Shown: positions 17,546 to 26,069 of the stretch, in pieces
How positions within the stretch are numbered: the stretch's first letter is position 1
Layout of the letters: the number at the start of each line of letters is the position of its first letter
Assembly: GCA_938002655.1 (NCBI GenBank)
Contig: CALLAC010000017.1
Span: forward strand, 62,001 to 126,000
Origin: an uncultured Cytophagales bacterium
GTDB lineage: Bacteria; Bacteroidota; Bacteroidia; Cytophagales; Thermonemataceae
Length of the DNA stretch: 64,000 nt
Reading direction: 5' to 3'
Program-made: the position numbers and the translations under genes
The notes under the pieces: model-generated
The model's input: the letters and a program-made list of their open reading frames with translations, nothing else
Told to the model about the DNA's origin: nothing
Database searches by the model: none

Positions 17546-18102
17546 ATAAGGTAAGTATTTCAGTTTAAGAGTTTTTACTTGCCTTGAGAGAAACAAGTCC
17601 CTCCCAAACTCAAAGTAAAAGAAATGTTTTGAGAAAACAAAATTTTTTGAGGCTTTTATTTTTCGTGCAAGATATTGCGTCTGATACAAAACTTTTCATA
17701 CAAAAACCAAATTGATTTTCCATGCAAATTGAAATACAAAAAATTGATAAACAATTTTTTACATAAAAAATAGCATGTTTTTTTACGAGAATTTTTTTCT
17801 GCTACCATTACAGAAGAATTTGGGTAAAAATGAATAAGTAAAGCAAACTATGAAAAATCGAGTAAAAATAATCGTAAATGCGATATTCCATAGCTTTTAT
17901 GAATTTGTAAGGTGCGAAAGGTTGAATTTTACAATTTATTTTGGAAATATTACGGTTTTTTACTCTAAAAAAATGTAAATCAAGTTTTACCACTAAATTT
18001 GCATTGTGCTTTCGATCAATTTAAAGTCGTAAGCAAGAAAATGATTGAAAACTTTTTTCATCTAACAAAATTTTTATAACTTTGATAAAAAAGTATTTGA
18101 GT
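17546..18102. other. 557-base AT-rich intergenic control region between ftsZ and the PorP/SprF gene
   Basis: No convincing coding sequence is seen on either strand. It must hold the divergent promoters. On the plus strand TAAATTTG (17994-18001) and TAACTTTG (18077-18084) match the -7 TAnnTTTG element; neither has a TTG at the preferred spacing. An AT-only hairpin (17738-17760, stem AAAAAATTG) is present but of unclear meaning. Confidence 0.5.
18077..18084 (+). promoter_or_regulatory. candidate -7 element of the PorP/SprF gene
   Basis: TAACTTTG matches TAnnTTTG. It would place the transcript start near 18091, just before the likely GTG start at 18103, leaving almost no leader. No -33 TTG is found 20 bases upstream, so this is a partial match. 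Confidence 0.4.
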
Positions 18103-19101
18103 GTGAAGTATTTTTTCAGGCTTTGTTTTTGTTTTTTTTATTGGGCGGTGCAAGCTCAGCAAGACCCACTCTATACGCAGTATGTTTTCAATACTGCCGC
18201 TATCAATCCTGCTTATGTAGGAAGCCATAATTTGCTCAATGCTGGAGTTTTATATCGCAAGCAATGGGCAGGTATTGCCGCTTCGCCTACTACTGCCATT
18301 TTAGGCATGGATGCTTCTTTGTGGCAAAATCGCTTGGGAGCAGGACTACTTTTGAACCTTGATAAGATTGGCAAAACCCAAAGTTTTGAGTTTGCTACTC
18401 AATACGCCTATCGTATTCCTACGGCAAATAATGGAAACCTTTCTTTAGGTTTGCAGGCAGGTTTTACACAATATAGTTTTCGAGGCTCAGAACTTATCTA
18501 CAACTCTTCGCAAATCAGTGGTAATAGCTTTAATAACGACCCTACTTTGGAAGAAAACATCGTCCGTACACTTTTTAATGTTGGTACTGGACTTTGGTTT
18601 AATAATGAGCGGCTTTTTATGAGTTTTTCTGTGCCTCGTATTATCACGCATCGATTTTCACAAGATACGCAAGGGCTTCTGCAAAGCCAAGCAAGACAAT
18701 ACAGACATTATTTTCTGATGGCAGGATACATATTTGACTTGGGAGAAACTTTCCAACTCAAACCATCAGCTCTTTTGCGAGCTGTAGAAGCGGCACCTTT
18801 AAATTTTGATGTTACTTTGCAGTCGTGGTACAAGCAAAAGTTTGGTACAGGTATAGCGTATCGGTACCGAGCCAACATAAGCGTTCTGTTTGAATTTAAT
18901 ACACTTCAAGGCTTACGTATCAGCTATGCTTATGATTTTCCTACTACTGCTCTCAATCGCCATACTTTGGGTAGCCATGAAATTATGTTACGCTATCAAA
19001 AGCCTTTGAAAAATACGCCTACGGAACGCAAAAAGAAAAAACAAGATATCCTTGAAGAAGATGAGGAAGAGGAAATTATTATTTCACCTCGTTTGTTTTA
19101 G
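18103..19101 (+). CDS. PorP/SprF family type IX secretion system outer-membrane protein
   Basis: A predicted outer-membrane beta-barrel of the PorP/SprF family, which helps type IX secretion or anchors gliding adhesins. The mature start QQDPLYTQYVFNTAAINPAY and RKQWAGIAASPTTAILGMD are the family's strongest signatures; the rest alternates in short beta strands. No ATG precedes the signal peptide: the frame opens with TTG (18082), and another TTG (18097) and a GTG (18103) follow. I chose the GTG because it gives MKYFFRLCFCFFYWAVQA, a good signal peptide. The acidic C-terminus (EEDEEEEII) overlaps the downstream histidine kinase start by 41 bases. Confidence 0.88.
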   Translation: MKYFFRLCFCFFYWAVQAQQDPLYTQYVFNTAAINPAYVGSHNLLNAGVLYRKQWAGIAASPTTAILGMDASLWQNRLGAGLLLNLDKIGKTQSFEFATQYAYRIPTANNGNLSLGLQAGFTQYSFRGSELIYNSSQISGNSFNNDPTLEENIVRTLFNVGTGLWFNNERLFMSFSVPRIITHRFSQDTQGLLQSQARQYRHYFLMAGYIFDLGETFQLKPSALLRAVEAAPLNFDVTLQSWYKQKFGTGIAYRYRANISVLFEFNTLQGLRISYAYDFPTTALNRHTLGSHEIMLRYQKPLKNTPTERKKKKQDILEEDEEEEIIISPRLF

Positions 19102-21511
19102 TTACTTTTCATTATGCTTTACCTCATTTGCCCAAAAGCCTGTTTTCAAGCATTATACTCGTGCCAGCGGCTTGAAAAGTGAGTATGTCAATTTTGTGTA
19201 TCAAGACAAAAGGGGGTTTTTGTGGATTGCTTCGGATAAAGGGCTAAGTCGTTTTGATGGTAAAGATTTCTTGCATTTCGATGCCGATAATGGCTTGCCT
19301 GGTAATATGGTACAAGCTATTTCAGAAGATAGCTCACAAAATATTATTCTGCAAGTCTATGAAAAAGGCTTGTATCAAATAACGCCTAATCTCAAAATTT
19401 TACCCTATACTGCTCAAAAGGTTTTATTTTCTCACCAAAAGATTTATTTTAAGTACTTTTCCTCGCCCAATGCTTCGCTTATTCAAAACATTCTTTCTGA
19501 TACAGAAAACGAAGGTATTGTGGAAGTTTTAGAGCTACAAGACTATGAAAAAAATCTATGGTTGGGTGTTTTCGGAAAAGGTTTATTTCGTTATATCTCT
19601 TACCTTGAAAATTATGATATTGACGATGAAATCGTGAATTGTTATACGAATGATTGGCAGACATTTTTTTTGGGCAAAAAAGGCATTCACATTTTCAATA
19701 ACTATACAAATGAGAGAAAATTTTTAGCTTTATCCGATAGCCGTGCTATGCAATTTTGGAATGATAAAATTTTCATAGGCTCTTTGTATAATTGGTATGT
19801 ACAAAAAGATTTACGAACTCTTTCCAAAGGTACACACTGCACAGGCATTGCCGATATTGTAAGCAAAAATGGAAAAATGTGGATTGCAACTTTTGGTAAA
19901 GGCTTGGTTGTAATGCGAAACGATTCACAGATAGATACTCTCAATTTTCAGAAAGGATTGATAAGTGATAATTTAGAAAAAATTCATCTTTCTCCTTCGT
20001 ATGTATGGGTAAGTACTTATGGCGATGGCATCAGCCGTATCAATCCAGAAACTTTGGAAATCAAAAATTTTACTCAAAAAGAAGGATTACTTTCAGGTAC
20101 AGTGTACGATATATTCAAAGAAAACCCCAATATTTTCTGGATAGCCACTGAAAAAGGTATCAGTGTCTTTGAAAACGATAAACTTTTATTTCAGGTAAAG
20201 TCGCAAGAAAGAATTTTAAGCATATTTCGTTATCGGAGTCTTATCTGGGCTGTTTCTGATAAGTATTTGTATCAAGTAGATGCCCAAAATGGTTTAAGTA
20301 AGCGATTAGGGATTTATTTGGTTCCTCCTGATTGGAATGTAGCTATCAATCGGGTTGTTTCACAAGGCAATTATATCTTTGTATTGAGCAACAAGGGAGC
20401 TTTTCGGCTTAATATGGATAAAATTTTAGCACTGCCTCACTCAAAACCTCGTTTAGAGTTACTTTCAATGCATAATTTGCAAGAAAGCGTTGCTTGGCAG
20501 AAAGATAAACCGCTTGCGTTATCTTGGAAAAACAAAGATTTAACTTTGCGATGTGCTCTGCTAAGCTATTTGAATGAAGATGAAAACTCACTGTTTTATA
20601 GACTTAAAGAAAAAGATAGCTCTTGGATAAACCTTCCCAGCAAGCACCAACTCAATTTACGTAATTTAGATTACGGATATTTTACTCTACAAGTACAAAT
20701 GAAAAATGCTTTGGGCATACATTCCGATATTTTAAGCATTCCTCTGATAGTAGAAAAGCCCTTTTGGCGAGAGTGGTGGTTTGTTGTAGGTTTTGTGAGC
20801 ATCATTTTTACGCTGTTTGCTTTTTTGATACGCTTTATCTCCCAAAAAAGATTGAAGAAGCGTTTGAAAGAGCTGGAACTAACACAAAAACTACAAAAAG
20901 AAAAAGAACACATAGCACGTGAATTACACGATAACATAGGCTCACAACTCACCTATATCATTACGAGTTTGGAACAAATTGATAAAACAACCGATCTGAC
21001 CAAACAAAATAAACGTATTCAAGAACTTTCTCAATTTACCAAGGGAACTATTAACGAACTTCGTGAAACCATTTGGGCTATCAATCAGCAGGCTATTAGT
21101 CTTGAGAATTTGCTTTCTCGTATTCAGGAAATTATCTGGCGGCTAAATGAAAATTTGCAAGGAGTAAAAATTATCTTGCAAGATGATTTGCAAAACGATT
21201 TTCTGCTTCATTCTTTGAAAGCACTCAATATTTTTCGCATTTTCCAAGAAAGTCTCAATAATGCACTCAAACATAGCCAAGCTACTGAAATCAAAGTTTT
21301 TTTGCAAAGTAATCAAGAAAATCTTACGCTGATAGTTCAGGATAATGGCGTAGGCATCAACTTGAGTAAAAAAAATTTAGAACACCACTACGGACTAAAA
21401 AATATGCAAAAAAGAGCATCTGAAATCAATTCCAAATTTACCATTGAAGCCCTGCCTCAAGGAACAAGCGTATTTTTGCAATGTTTTTTGGGCGAGAATA
21501 CACACGATTAG
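19061..21511 (+). CDS. propeller-sensor histidine kinase (Y_Y_Y / HisKA_3 type)
   Basis: An 816-residue membrane sensor. After a signal peptide (MRKRKLLFHLVCFSYFSLC) the periplasmic region contains repeated two-component propeller blades (SEYVNFVYQDKRGFLWIASD, NLEKIHLSPSYVWVSTYGDG, GTVYDIFKENPNIFWIATE), then a Y_Y_Y-like domain. One membrane segment (about 573-597) leads to a coiled coil, the HisKA_3 box ARELHDNIGSQLTYI with the phospho-accepting His near 624, and a HATPase domain with FRIFQESLNNALKHS and DNGVGIN. Kinases of this type pair with LuxR/NarL response regulators, none of which is adjacent. It overlaps the PorP/SprF gene by 41 bases (ATG 19061; a TTG at 19052 is also in frame). Confidence 0.88.
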   Translation: MRKRKLLFHLVCFSYFSLCFTSFAQKPVFKHYTRASGLKSEYVNFVYQDKRGFLWIASDKGLSRFDGKDFLHFDADNGLPGNMVQAISEDSSQNIILQVYEKGLYQITPNLKILPYTAQKVLFSHQKIYFKYFSSPNASLIQNILSDTENEGIVEVLELQDYEKNLWLGVFGKGLFRYISYLENYDIDDEIVNCYTNDWQTFFLGKKGIHIFNNYTNERKFLALSDSRAMQFWNDKIFIGSLYNWYVQKDLRTLSKGTHCTGIADIVSKNGKMWIATFGKGLVVMRNDSQIDTLNFQKGLISDNLEKIHLSPSYVWVSTYGDGISRINPETLEIKNFTQKEGLLSGTVYDIFKENPNIFWIATEKGISVFENDKLLFQVKSQERILSIFRYRSLIWAVSDKYLYQVDAQNGLSKRLGIYLVPPDWNVAINRVVSQGNYIFVLSNKGAFRLNMDKILALPHSKPRLELLSMHNLQESVAWQKDKPLALSWKNKDLTLRCALLSYLNEDENSLFYRLKEKDSSWINLPSKHQLNLRNLDYGYFTLQVQMKNALGIHSDILSIPLIVEKPFWREWWFVVGFVSIIFTLFAFLIRFISQKRLKKRLKELELTQKLQKEKEHIARELHDNIGSQLTYIITSLEQIDKTTDLTKQNKRIQELSQFTKGTINELRETIWAINQQAISLENLLSRIQEIIWRLNENLQGVKIILQDDLQNDFLLHSLKALNIFRIFQESLNNALKHSQATEIKVFLQSNQENLTLIVQDNGVGINLSKKNLEHHYGLKNMQKRASEINSKFTIEALPQGTSVFLQCFLGENTHD

Positions 21512-21599
21512 TAAACGTTTTCTCTAAAAAAATGTTTAATTGGTAGAAAGTGGTTCAAAATTTGCAATGCAAATAAATGCGAATAAAAAAGAAATAAAC

Positions 21600-22862
21600 A
21601 TGAAAAGATTGGTTTTGATAGGCTTTTTTTGGGTTTCTGTTTGGGCAGTAAAAGCTAATTATATCCTAATTCCAATGGATAAAACCCAAAAAAATCATTT
21701 GAAGGCTTACGGCATTGCCTATTGGGTATTGCAGAAAATCGGACAGGAGGTAGATTGGCTCTTGAATTATAGAGGCGGAAGTTTTGGAACAAAGTTTGAC
21801 CCTCGCATTCAAAATGAACTAACCATTCGTGGAATAAGTTTTCAGGTAATTTCTTCGGCTCAATACAACCAAGTGCTTGCCGAAATTGCTAGCCCTTCGG
21901 CAAATATGGATGTAGTGAAACTAGAAAAAGCCCCCAAAATAGCCGTTTATTCCCCAAAAACCAAACAACCTTGGGACGATGCCGTTACGTTGGTGCTAAC
22001 TTATGCCGAAATTCCTTATGACCTCATTTATGATGATGAAATTATGCAAGGCAAACTCATAGAGTATGATTGGTTGCACTTGCATCACGAAGATTTCACG
22101 GGGCAACAAGGAAAATTCTATGCAATGGCTCGCAATCAGGCTTGGTATGTGCAGGAAAAAAAGGAATTGGAAACTCTTGCCAAAAGATGGGGCTTTTCCA
22201 AAGTTTCTCAACTCAAATTAGCGGTAGTAAAACGCATACGCGAGTATGTGATTGGAGGTGGATTTATGTTTGCAATGTGTTCGGCTACCGATACCTTTGA
22301 TATTGCCCTTGCCGCCGAAGGCGTGGATATTTGCGAAAGTATGTATGATGGCGATGGAGCCGACCCACAAGCCCAAGAAAAACTCAATTTCCAAAATACT
22401 TTTGCTTTCAAAAATTTTCGTTTAGAAAAAAATCCTTACGTATATGAATATTCTGATATCGATAACCAACAACACGAAAGAGGTGTAAATGAAAAAACTG
22501 ATTTTTTTCAGCTATTTACTTTTTCAGCTAAATGGGACCCTGTACCAACGATGCTTACTCAAAATCATGAAACTCTTATCAAAGGATTTATGGGACAAAC
22601 AACGGCTTTCAAAAATCGCGTTATCAAATCTGATGTTGTAGTAATGGCTGAAAATAAAGTTTGTAACGAGGCTCGCTATATTCACGGCATACAAGGCAAA
22701 GGAACTTGGACATTCTACGGCGGACACGACCCCGAAGATTATCAGCATTTTGTAGGTGAAGAACCTACCGACCTCAATCTACACCCCAATTCACCAGGCT
22801 ATCGGCTCATCTTGAACAACGTGCTTTTCCCTGCCGCCAAGAAAAAGAAACAAAAAACCTGA
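21600..22862 (+). CDS. secreted protein of the family often mis-named asparagine synthetase B
   Basis: A 420-residue exported protein with signal peptide MKRLVLIGFFWVSVWAVKA. The mature region starts NYILIPMDKTQKNHLKAYGIAYWVL, which I associate with a Bacteroidota family carried in databases as asparagine synthetase B. Nothing here supports that name: there is no Cys2 glutaminase nucleophile and no SGGxDS synthetase loop, both of which the true AsnB at 59307 has. A central region with GGGFMFAMCSATDT and a late GTWTFYGGHDPEDY recalls a class I amidotransferase-like or ThuA-like flavodoxin fold, with LHLHHEDFTG as a possible metal site. Function unknown. ATG 21600 is chosen for the signal peptide. 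Confidence 0.75.
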   Translation: MKRLVLIGFFWVSVWAVKANYILIPMDKTQKNHLKAYGIAYWVLQKIGQEVDWLLNYRGGSFGTKFDPRIQNELTIRGISFQVISSAQYNQVLAEIASPSANMDVVKLEKAPKIAVYSPKTKQPWDDAVTLVLTYAEIPYDLIYDDEIMQGKLIEYDWLHLHHEDFTGQQGKFYAMARNQAWYVQEKKELETLAKRWGFSKVSQLKLAVVKRIREYVIGGGFMFAMCSATDTFDIALAAEGVDICESMYDGDGADPQAQEKLNFQNTFAFKNFRLEKNPYVYEYSDIDNQQHERGVNEKTDFFQLFTFSAKWDPVPTMLTQNHETLIKGFMGQTTAFKNRVIKSDVVVMAENKVCNEARYIHGIQGKGTWTFYGGHDPEDYQHFVGEEPTDLNLHPNSPGYRLILNNVLFPAAKKKKQKT

Positions 22863-22875
22863 TTGTATTAAATAG

Positions 22876-22906
22876 CAAAGCCCCCTTTTCCATTAAGAGG
22901 GCTTTG
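22876..22906 (+). terminator. hairpin after the secreted protein gene
   Basis: A stem CAAAGCCC / GGGCTTTG (8 bases, extendable with one mismatch) begins 14 bases after the stop at 22862. The loop is about 15 bases and the T-run is weak. Confidence 0.55.
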
Positions 22907-22993
22907 AATTTGAGATACAGGTATTAACTTTTCAGTTTCTTGGTTGCTGAGTGTCTATTGCCTTTATACACATGCAAAACTCACCACATTTCA

Positions 22994-23576
22994 TTATAGA
23001 TTTACTTGGGCAGAAATAGGCTCTTCTTTTCCGTCAGCAGTTTTGTAAAATAAATAGTTGCTCTTCGGCAGTACCTTCTTGCGAATATTCAGCGATAGTG
23101 TTGCTTTGTTTGCTTTTTTTTCAAATTTGTTATTCCAATAAATTTTTCTCACGAGACTTGCTACGCCATATTTTGCTTCATCAGTGGTAGTTTTGTTATT
23201 TGCCTCTCCAAAGTCTTTTTATCTTGAAGATGAACTCATAGTTCGCATACTGCCTTTACCTCCAACTATTTTAGCCTCTACAAATTTCTGAGAACCTTGG
23301 GGAGCATACATCATTTTAGAGGTTTTTCCTTCTTTCCATTCAATTGTTATCATTTCTTTACTTTGTGGGCAGTAGTAAGCCCTTGCAAACTAATATCAGG
23401 GAGTTGGTCATTCGCTTTCAGCGAAGCATTTTCAGCTTCTGTCTTTTTTTAGTAGCGTTGTTAGTGCTTTCAACTTTTTCGGTGGTATCTTTTTTCTGCT
23501 CATTTGTGTTTTGAACTGATTGCTTGCAGGCTAACAACAGGGTAAGCAATGCAATGGTAAGCGTTAGTTTTTGCAT
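22994..23576 (-). pseudogene. broken lipoprotein gene, two frameshifts and one internal stop
   Basis: Read on the minus strand from the ATG at 23576, a lipoprotein signal peptide with lipobox LLLAC is followed by a Thr/Glu/Lys-rich stretch. The frame then breaks at a run of seven A residues (T-run at 23444-23450), again near 23367-23369 (a run of three C in the coding sense), and has an in-frame TAA at 23219-23221 after MSSSSR. Restoring one base at each of the two shifts gives 585 bases, exactly 195 codons, ending at the TAA at 22994. The restored C-terminal parts read MITIEWKEGKTSKMMYAPQG and LFYKTADGKEEPISAQVNL, which look like real protein. Either a decaying gene or homopolymer sequencing errors. 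The family is not recognised. Confidence 0.7.
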
Positions 23577-23650
23577 ATTTTTTTCAAGATTAGGCTTTTT
23601 TATGAGCCGAACTGAGCTTTTTTACGAAATCAATACTTTTTTTCATCAAG

Positions 23651-24817
23651 TCAAGTTCTGAGTATAATTCTGAACTTGGTGCCTTTATCAATTTCGGAAT
23701 ATTTTACAAAAATTTTACCTTTATGATATTCTTCAATAATTCTTTTGGCGAGGGTAAGCCCAAGTCCCCAGCCTCTTTTTTTGGTAGTATAGCCGGGGTC
23801 AAATACTCGCTTAATTTTACGAGAAGGTATACCTTTACCGTTGTCGCTGATGTCAATATAAAGTAGTTTATCTTTGCTAGAAAGGCGAGTTTCTACTACT
23901 ATTCTTCCTTCTGCGTGAATGGCATCTACTGAATTTTTGATAAGATTTTCCATCACCCATTCAAACAGGTATTTGTTAAGCCTTACAGAAAAGTTTTGTG
24001 GTAGAAAATTATGATATTCGAGCTGAATTTTAGTTGAAATGCGTGGACGTAGATAATCGAGCATTTCTTTGATAATTTTGGCAATATCTTCTCGCAGAAG
24101 AGCTGTTTGTGAGCCAATGTTTGAAAAACGAGCCGCTACTATTTCCAGACGTCTTACATCTTTATTGATTTCTTCTAATATTTCTTCTGTCATATCATTA
24201 TTTTTCAGATATTCTACCCAAGCTAGTAGCGAAGAAATAGGAGTGCCAAGCTGATGGGCAGTTTCTTTGGCAAGCCCGACCCATACTTGGTTTTGCTCGG
24301 CTCGGCGAGAGTAGCTAAATGCTAAATAGGTAAGTAAGCCAAAAATAGCTATTACGGTAAGCTGTATGTAGGGGTAATATTTGAGTTGGTAAATTAAATC
24401 GGAGCTACGGTAATAAATGAAGTGATATCGGTCTTTACCGATACTGATTTTAATAGGTGGGAATTCTTCTTTCATTCGGGCAAGCTCTTTTTCCAGGTAA
24501 AGTTGTTTTGCTTCTTCATCCATTCCTTGGGTATTGAGGTTGCGTTCAGTGATAATATTTTCATTTTCGTCGGTGGCAATGGTAGGTACAGAGGTATTGG
24601 CTTTGATAATTTCCTCCAAGATAAATTTCATAGACTCCTCATTTTCTTTATCCCACAAATATCGCAGAGCTTTACTAAAAAGCTTAATTTGAGCTTTTTC
24701 TCGCTGTATAAGTTGGTTGACCAAAGTATGAGTGTAATACAACGAAACAAAGCCTATCAGAAATGCCACTATGATAATAGCTACTTTGAAACGAAACCTG
24801 TTATGATATAAGTTCAT
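23651..24817 (-). CDS. membrane sensor histidine kinase
   Basis: A 388-residue kinase with two membrane segments (about 12-30 and 146-163) flanking a 115-residue periplasmic sensor of unknown ligand. The phospho-accepting His is about residue 188 in [14 protein letters not shown], a variant of the H-box in which Glu-Ala-Ala replaces the usual SHELRTPL. The ATPase domain has [11 protein letters not shown] (N-box), [10 protein letters not shown] (G1), [17 protein letters not shown] (F and G2 boxes). No response regulator is adjacent. The NtrB-like H-box and ATPase make the HTH-less NtrC-like regulator at 34596 a speculative partner. Confidence 0.88.
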   Translation of the reverse strand: MNLYHNRFRFKVAIIIVAFLIGFVSLYYTHTLVNQLIQREKAQIKLFSKALRYLWDKENEESMKFILEEIIKANTSVPTIATDENENIITERNLNTQGMDEEAKQLYLEKELARMKEEFPPIKISIGKDRYHFIYYRSSDLIYQLKYYPYIQLTVIAIFGLLTYLAFSYSRRAEQNQVWVGLAKETAHQLGTPISSLLAWVEYLKNNDMTEEILEEINKDVRRLEIVAARFSNIGSQTALLREDIAKIIKEMLDYLRPRISTKIQLEYHNFLPQNFSVRLNKYLFEWVMENLIKNSVDAIHAEGRIVVETRLSSKDKLLYIDISDNGKGIPSRKIKRVFDPGYTTKKRGWGLGLTLAKRIIEEYHKGKIFVKYSEIDKGTKFRIILRT

Positions 24818-24949
24818 TTGTCTATCGACTTGCTCACAATAATAGTAGTTTTTTCCTATCTTCCCAAATCAAGGAAAATCAATGAAAGCATTTTATACCT
24901 CAACATAACTTTGTATATTTGCTCGAAAATTCACCAAACCCTTGAAATT

Positions 24950-26011
24950 ATGCTAAATTACGACAAAATTGTAGAAATTCTTGGCTCTAATGCCGAAAAA
25001 TTGCTCAATCATGAGTGTAAGACTATTGATAAGAAACTTTTACAAAAGCCTTCCAAAAACTTTGTAGATGAGGTGTATGCCAAATCTAACCGCAATCCGC
25101 AAGTTTTGCGTAGTTTGCAAGCGATGTTCAATCACGGAAGGCTCAAAGGCACGGGGTATCTTTCTATTTTGCCCGTAGACCAAGGCATAGAACACTCTGC
25201 GGGGGCTTCGTTTGCACCTAATCCTATTTATTTTGACCCTGAAAATATCATTAAACTTGCTGTGGAGGGCGGTTGCAGTGCTGTAGCAACAACTTTTGGA
25301 AATTTAGCTTTGATGTCTCGCAAATATGCTCATAAAATACCTTTTTTGGTGAAAATCAATCACAACGAATTACTTACCTATCCTAATAAATACGACCAAA
25401 TTATGTTTGGTTCGGTGCGTGAGGCTTGGAATTTGGGAGCTGTAGCCGTAGGAGCTACTATTTATTTTGGTTCGCAGGAGTCTTCTCGCCAAATTGTAGA
25501 AGTAGCTGAAGCCTTTGAAATGGCTCACGAGCTTGGTATGGCTACAGTGCTTTGGTGCTATGCTCGCAATAGTGCTTTCAAGAAAGACGGCGTAGATTAT
25601 CACGTAGCGGCTGATATTACAGGGCAAGCCAATCATTTAGGCGTAACTATTCAGGCAGATATTATTAAGCAAAAACTTCCTGAAAATAATGGGGGCTTTA
25701 CTGCTCTCAACTTCGGTAAATCGCACAAAAAAATGTATGAAGAGCTAACCACTTCGCACCCCATAGATTTGTGCCGCTATCAAGTTGCCAACTGCTATAT
25801 GGGTAAAATCGGGCTTATCAACTCAGGAGGCGAATCCAAGGGAGCATCGGATATGGCAGAAGCCATAACTACTGCGGTTATCAACAAACGTGCAGGAGGC
25901 ATGGGCTTAATTATGGGACGCAAAGCCTTCCAAAGACCTATGAAAGAAGGCATAGAATTGCTCAATGCTGTACAAGATGTGTATCTGACACGGAAAATTG
26001 ATTTAGCATAA
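24950..26011 (+). CDS. fbaB: class I fructose-bisphosphate aldolase (DhnA/FbaB type)
   Basis: Glycolytic or gluconeogenic aldolase of the archaeal-type class I family. [15 protein letters not shown]-like text ([20 protein letters not shown]), [28 protein letters not shown] and the C-terminal [15 protein letters not shown] phosphate site are characteristic; the Schiff-base lysine lies in the second half of the barrel. The ATG at 24950 ([12 protein letters not shown]) gives 353 residues; the frame opens 44 codons earlier without similarity. TATATTTG at 24914-24921 could be its -7 element. It is divergent from the histidine kinase. Confidence 0.92.
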   Translation: MLNYDKIVEILGSNAEKLLNHECKTIDKKLLQKPSKNFVDEVYAKSNRNPQVLRSLQAMFNHGRLKGTGYLSILPVDQGIEHSAGASFAPNPIYFDPENIIKLAVEGGCSAVATTFGNLALMSRKYAHKIPFLVKINHNELLTYPNKYDQIMFGSVREAWNLGAVAVGATIYFGSQESSRQIVEVAEAFEMAHELGMATVLWCYARNSAFKKDGVDYHVAADITGQANHLGVTIQADIIKQKLPENNGGFTALNFGKSHKKMYEELTTSHPIDLCRYQVANCYMGKIGLINSGGESKGASDMAEAITTAVINKRAGGMGLIMGRKAFQRPMKEGIELLNAVQDVYLTRKIDLA

Positions 26012-26033
26012 AAGTTTTTCAAAATTAAAAATA

Positions 26034-26065
26034 AAGCCTCATAGACACACTTGCCTATGAGGTTT
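26034..26065. terminator. bidirectional terminator between fbaB and the GT117 gene
   Basis: A core stem CCTCATAG (26037-26044) / CTATGAGG (26055-26062) with a 10-base loop, extendable outwards by a G-U and two A-T pairs, followed by TTTTT on the plus strand. It sits between convergent genes. Confidence 0.75.
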
Positions 26066-26069
26066 TTGG

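Noticed and set aside
17738-17760. AT-only hairpin upstream of ftsZ as a terminator or regulatory RNA
   Set aside because: A stem of A and T only is expected by chance in this base composition, and it follows no gene.
17808-17993. A 61-codon open frame on the minus strand upstream of ftsZ
   Set aside because: No ribosome binding site, no family resemblance and a Phe/Tyr/Ile-rich composition expected from random AT-rich sequence.
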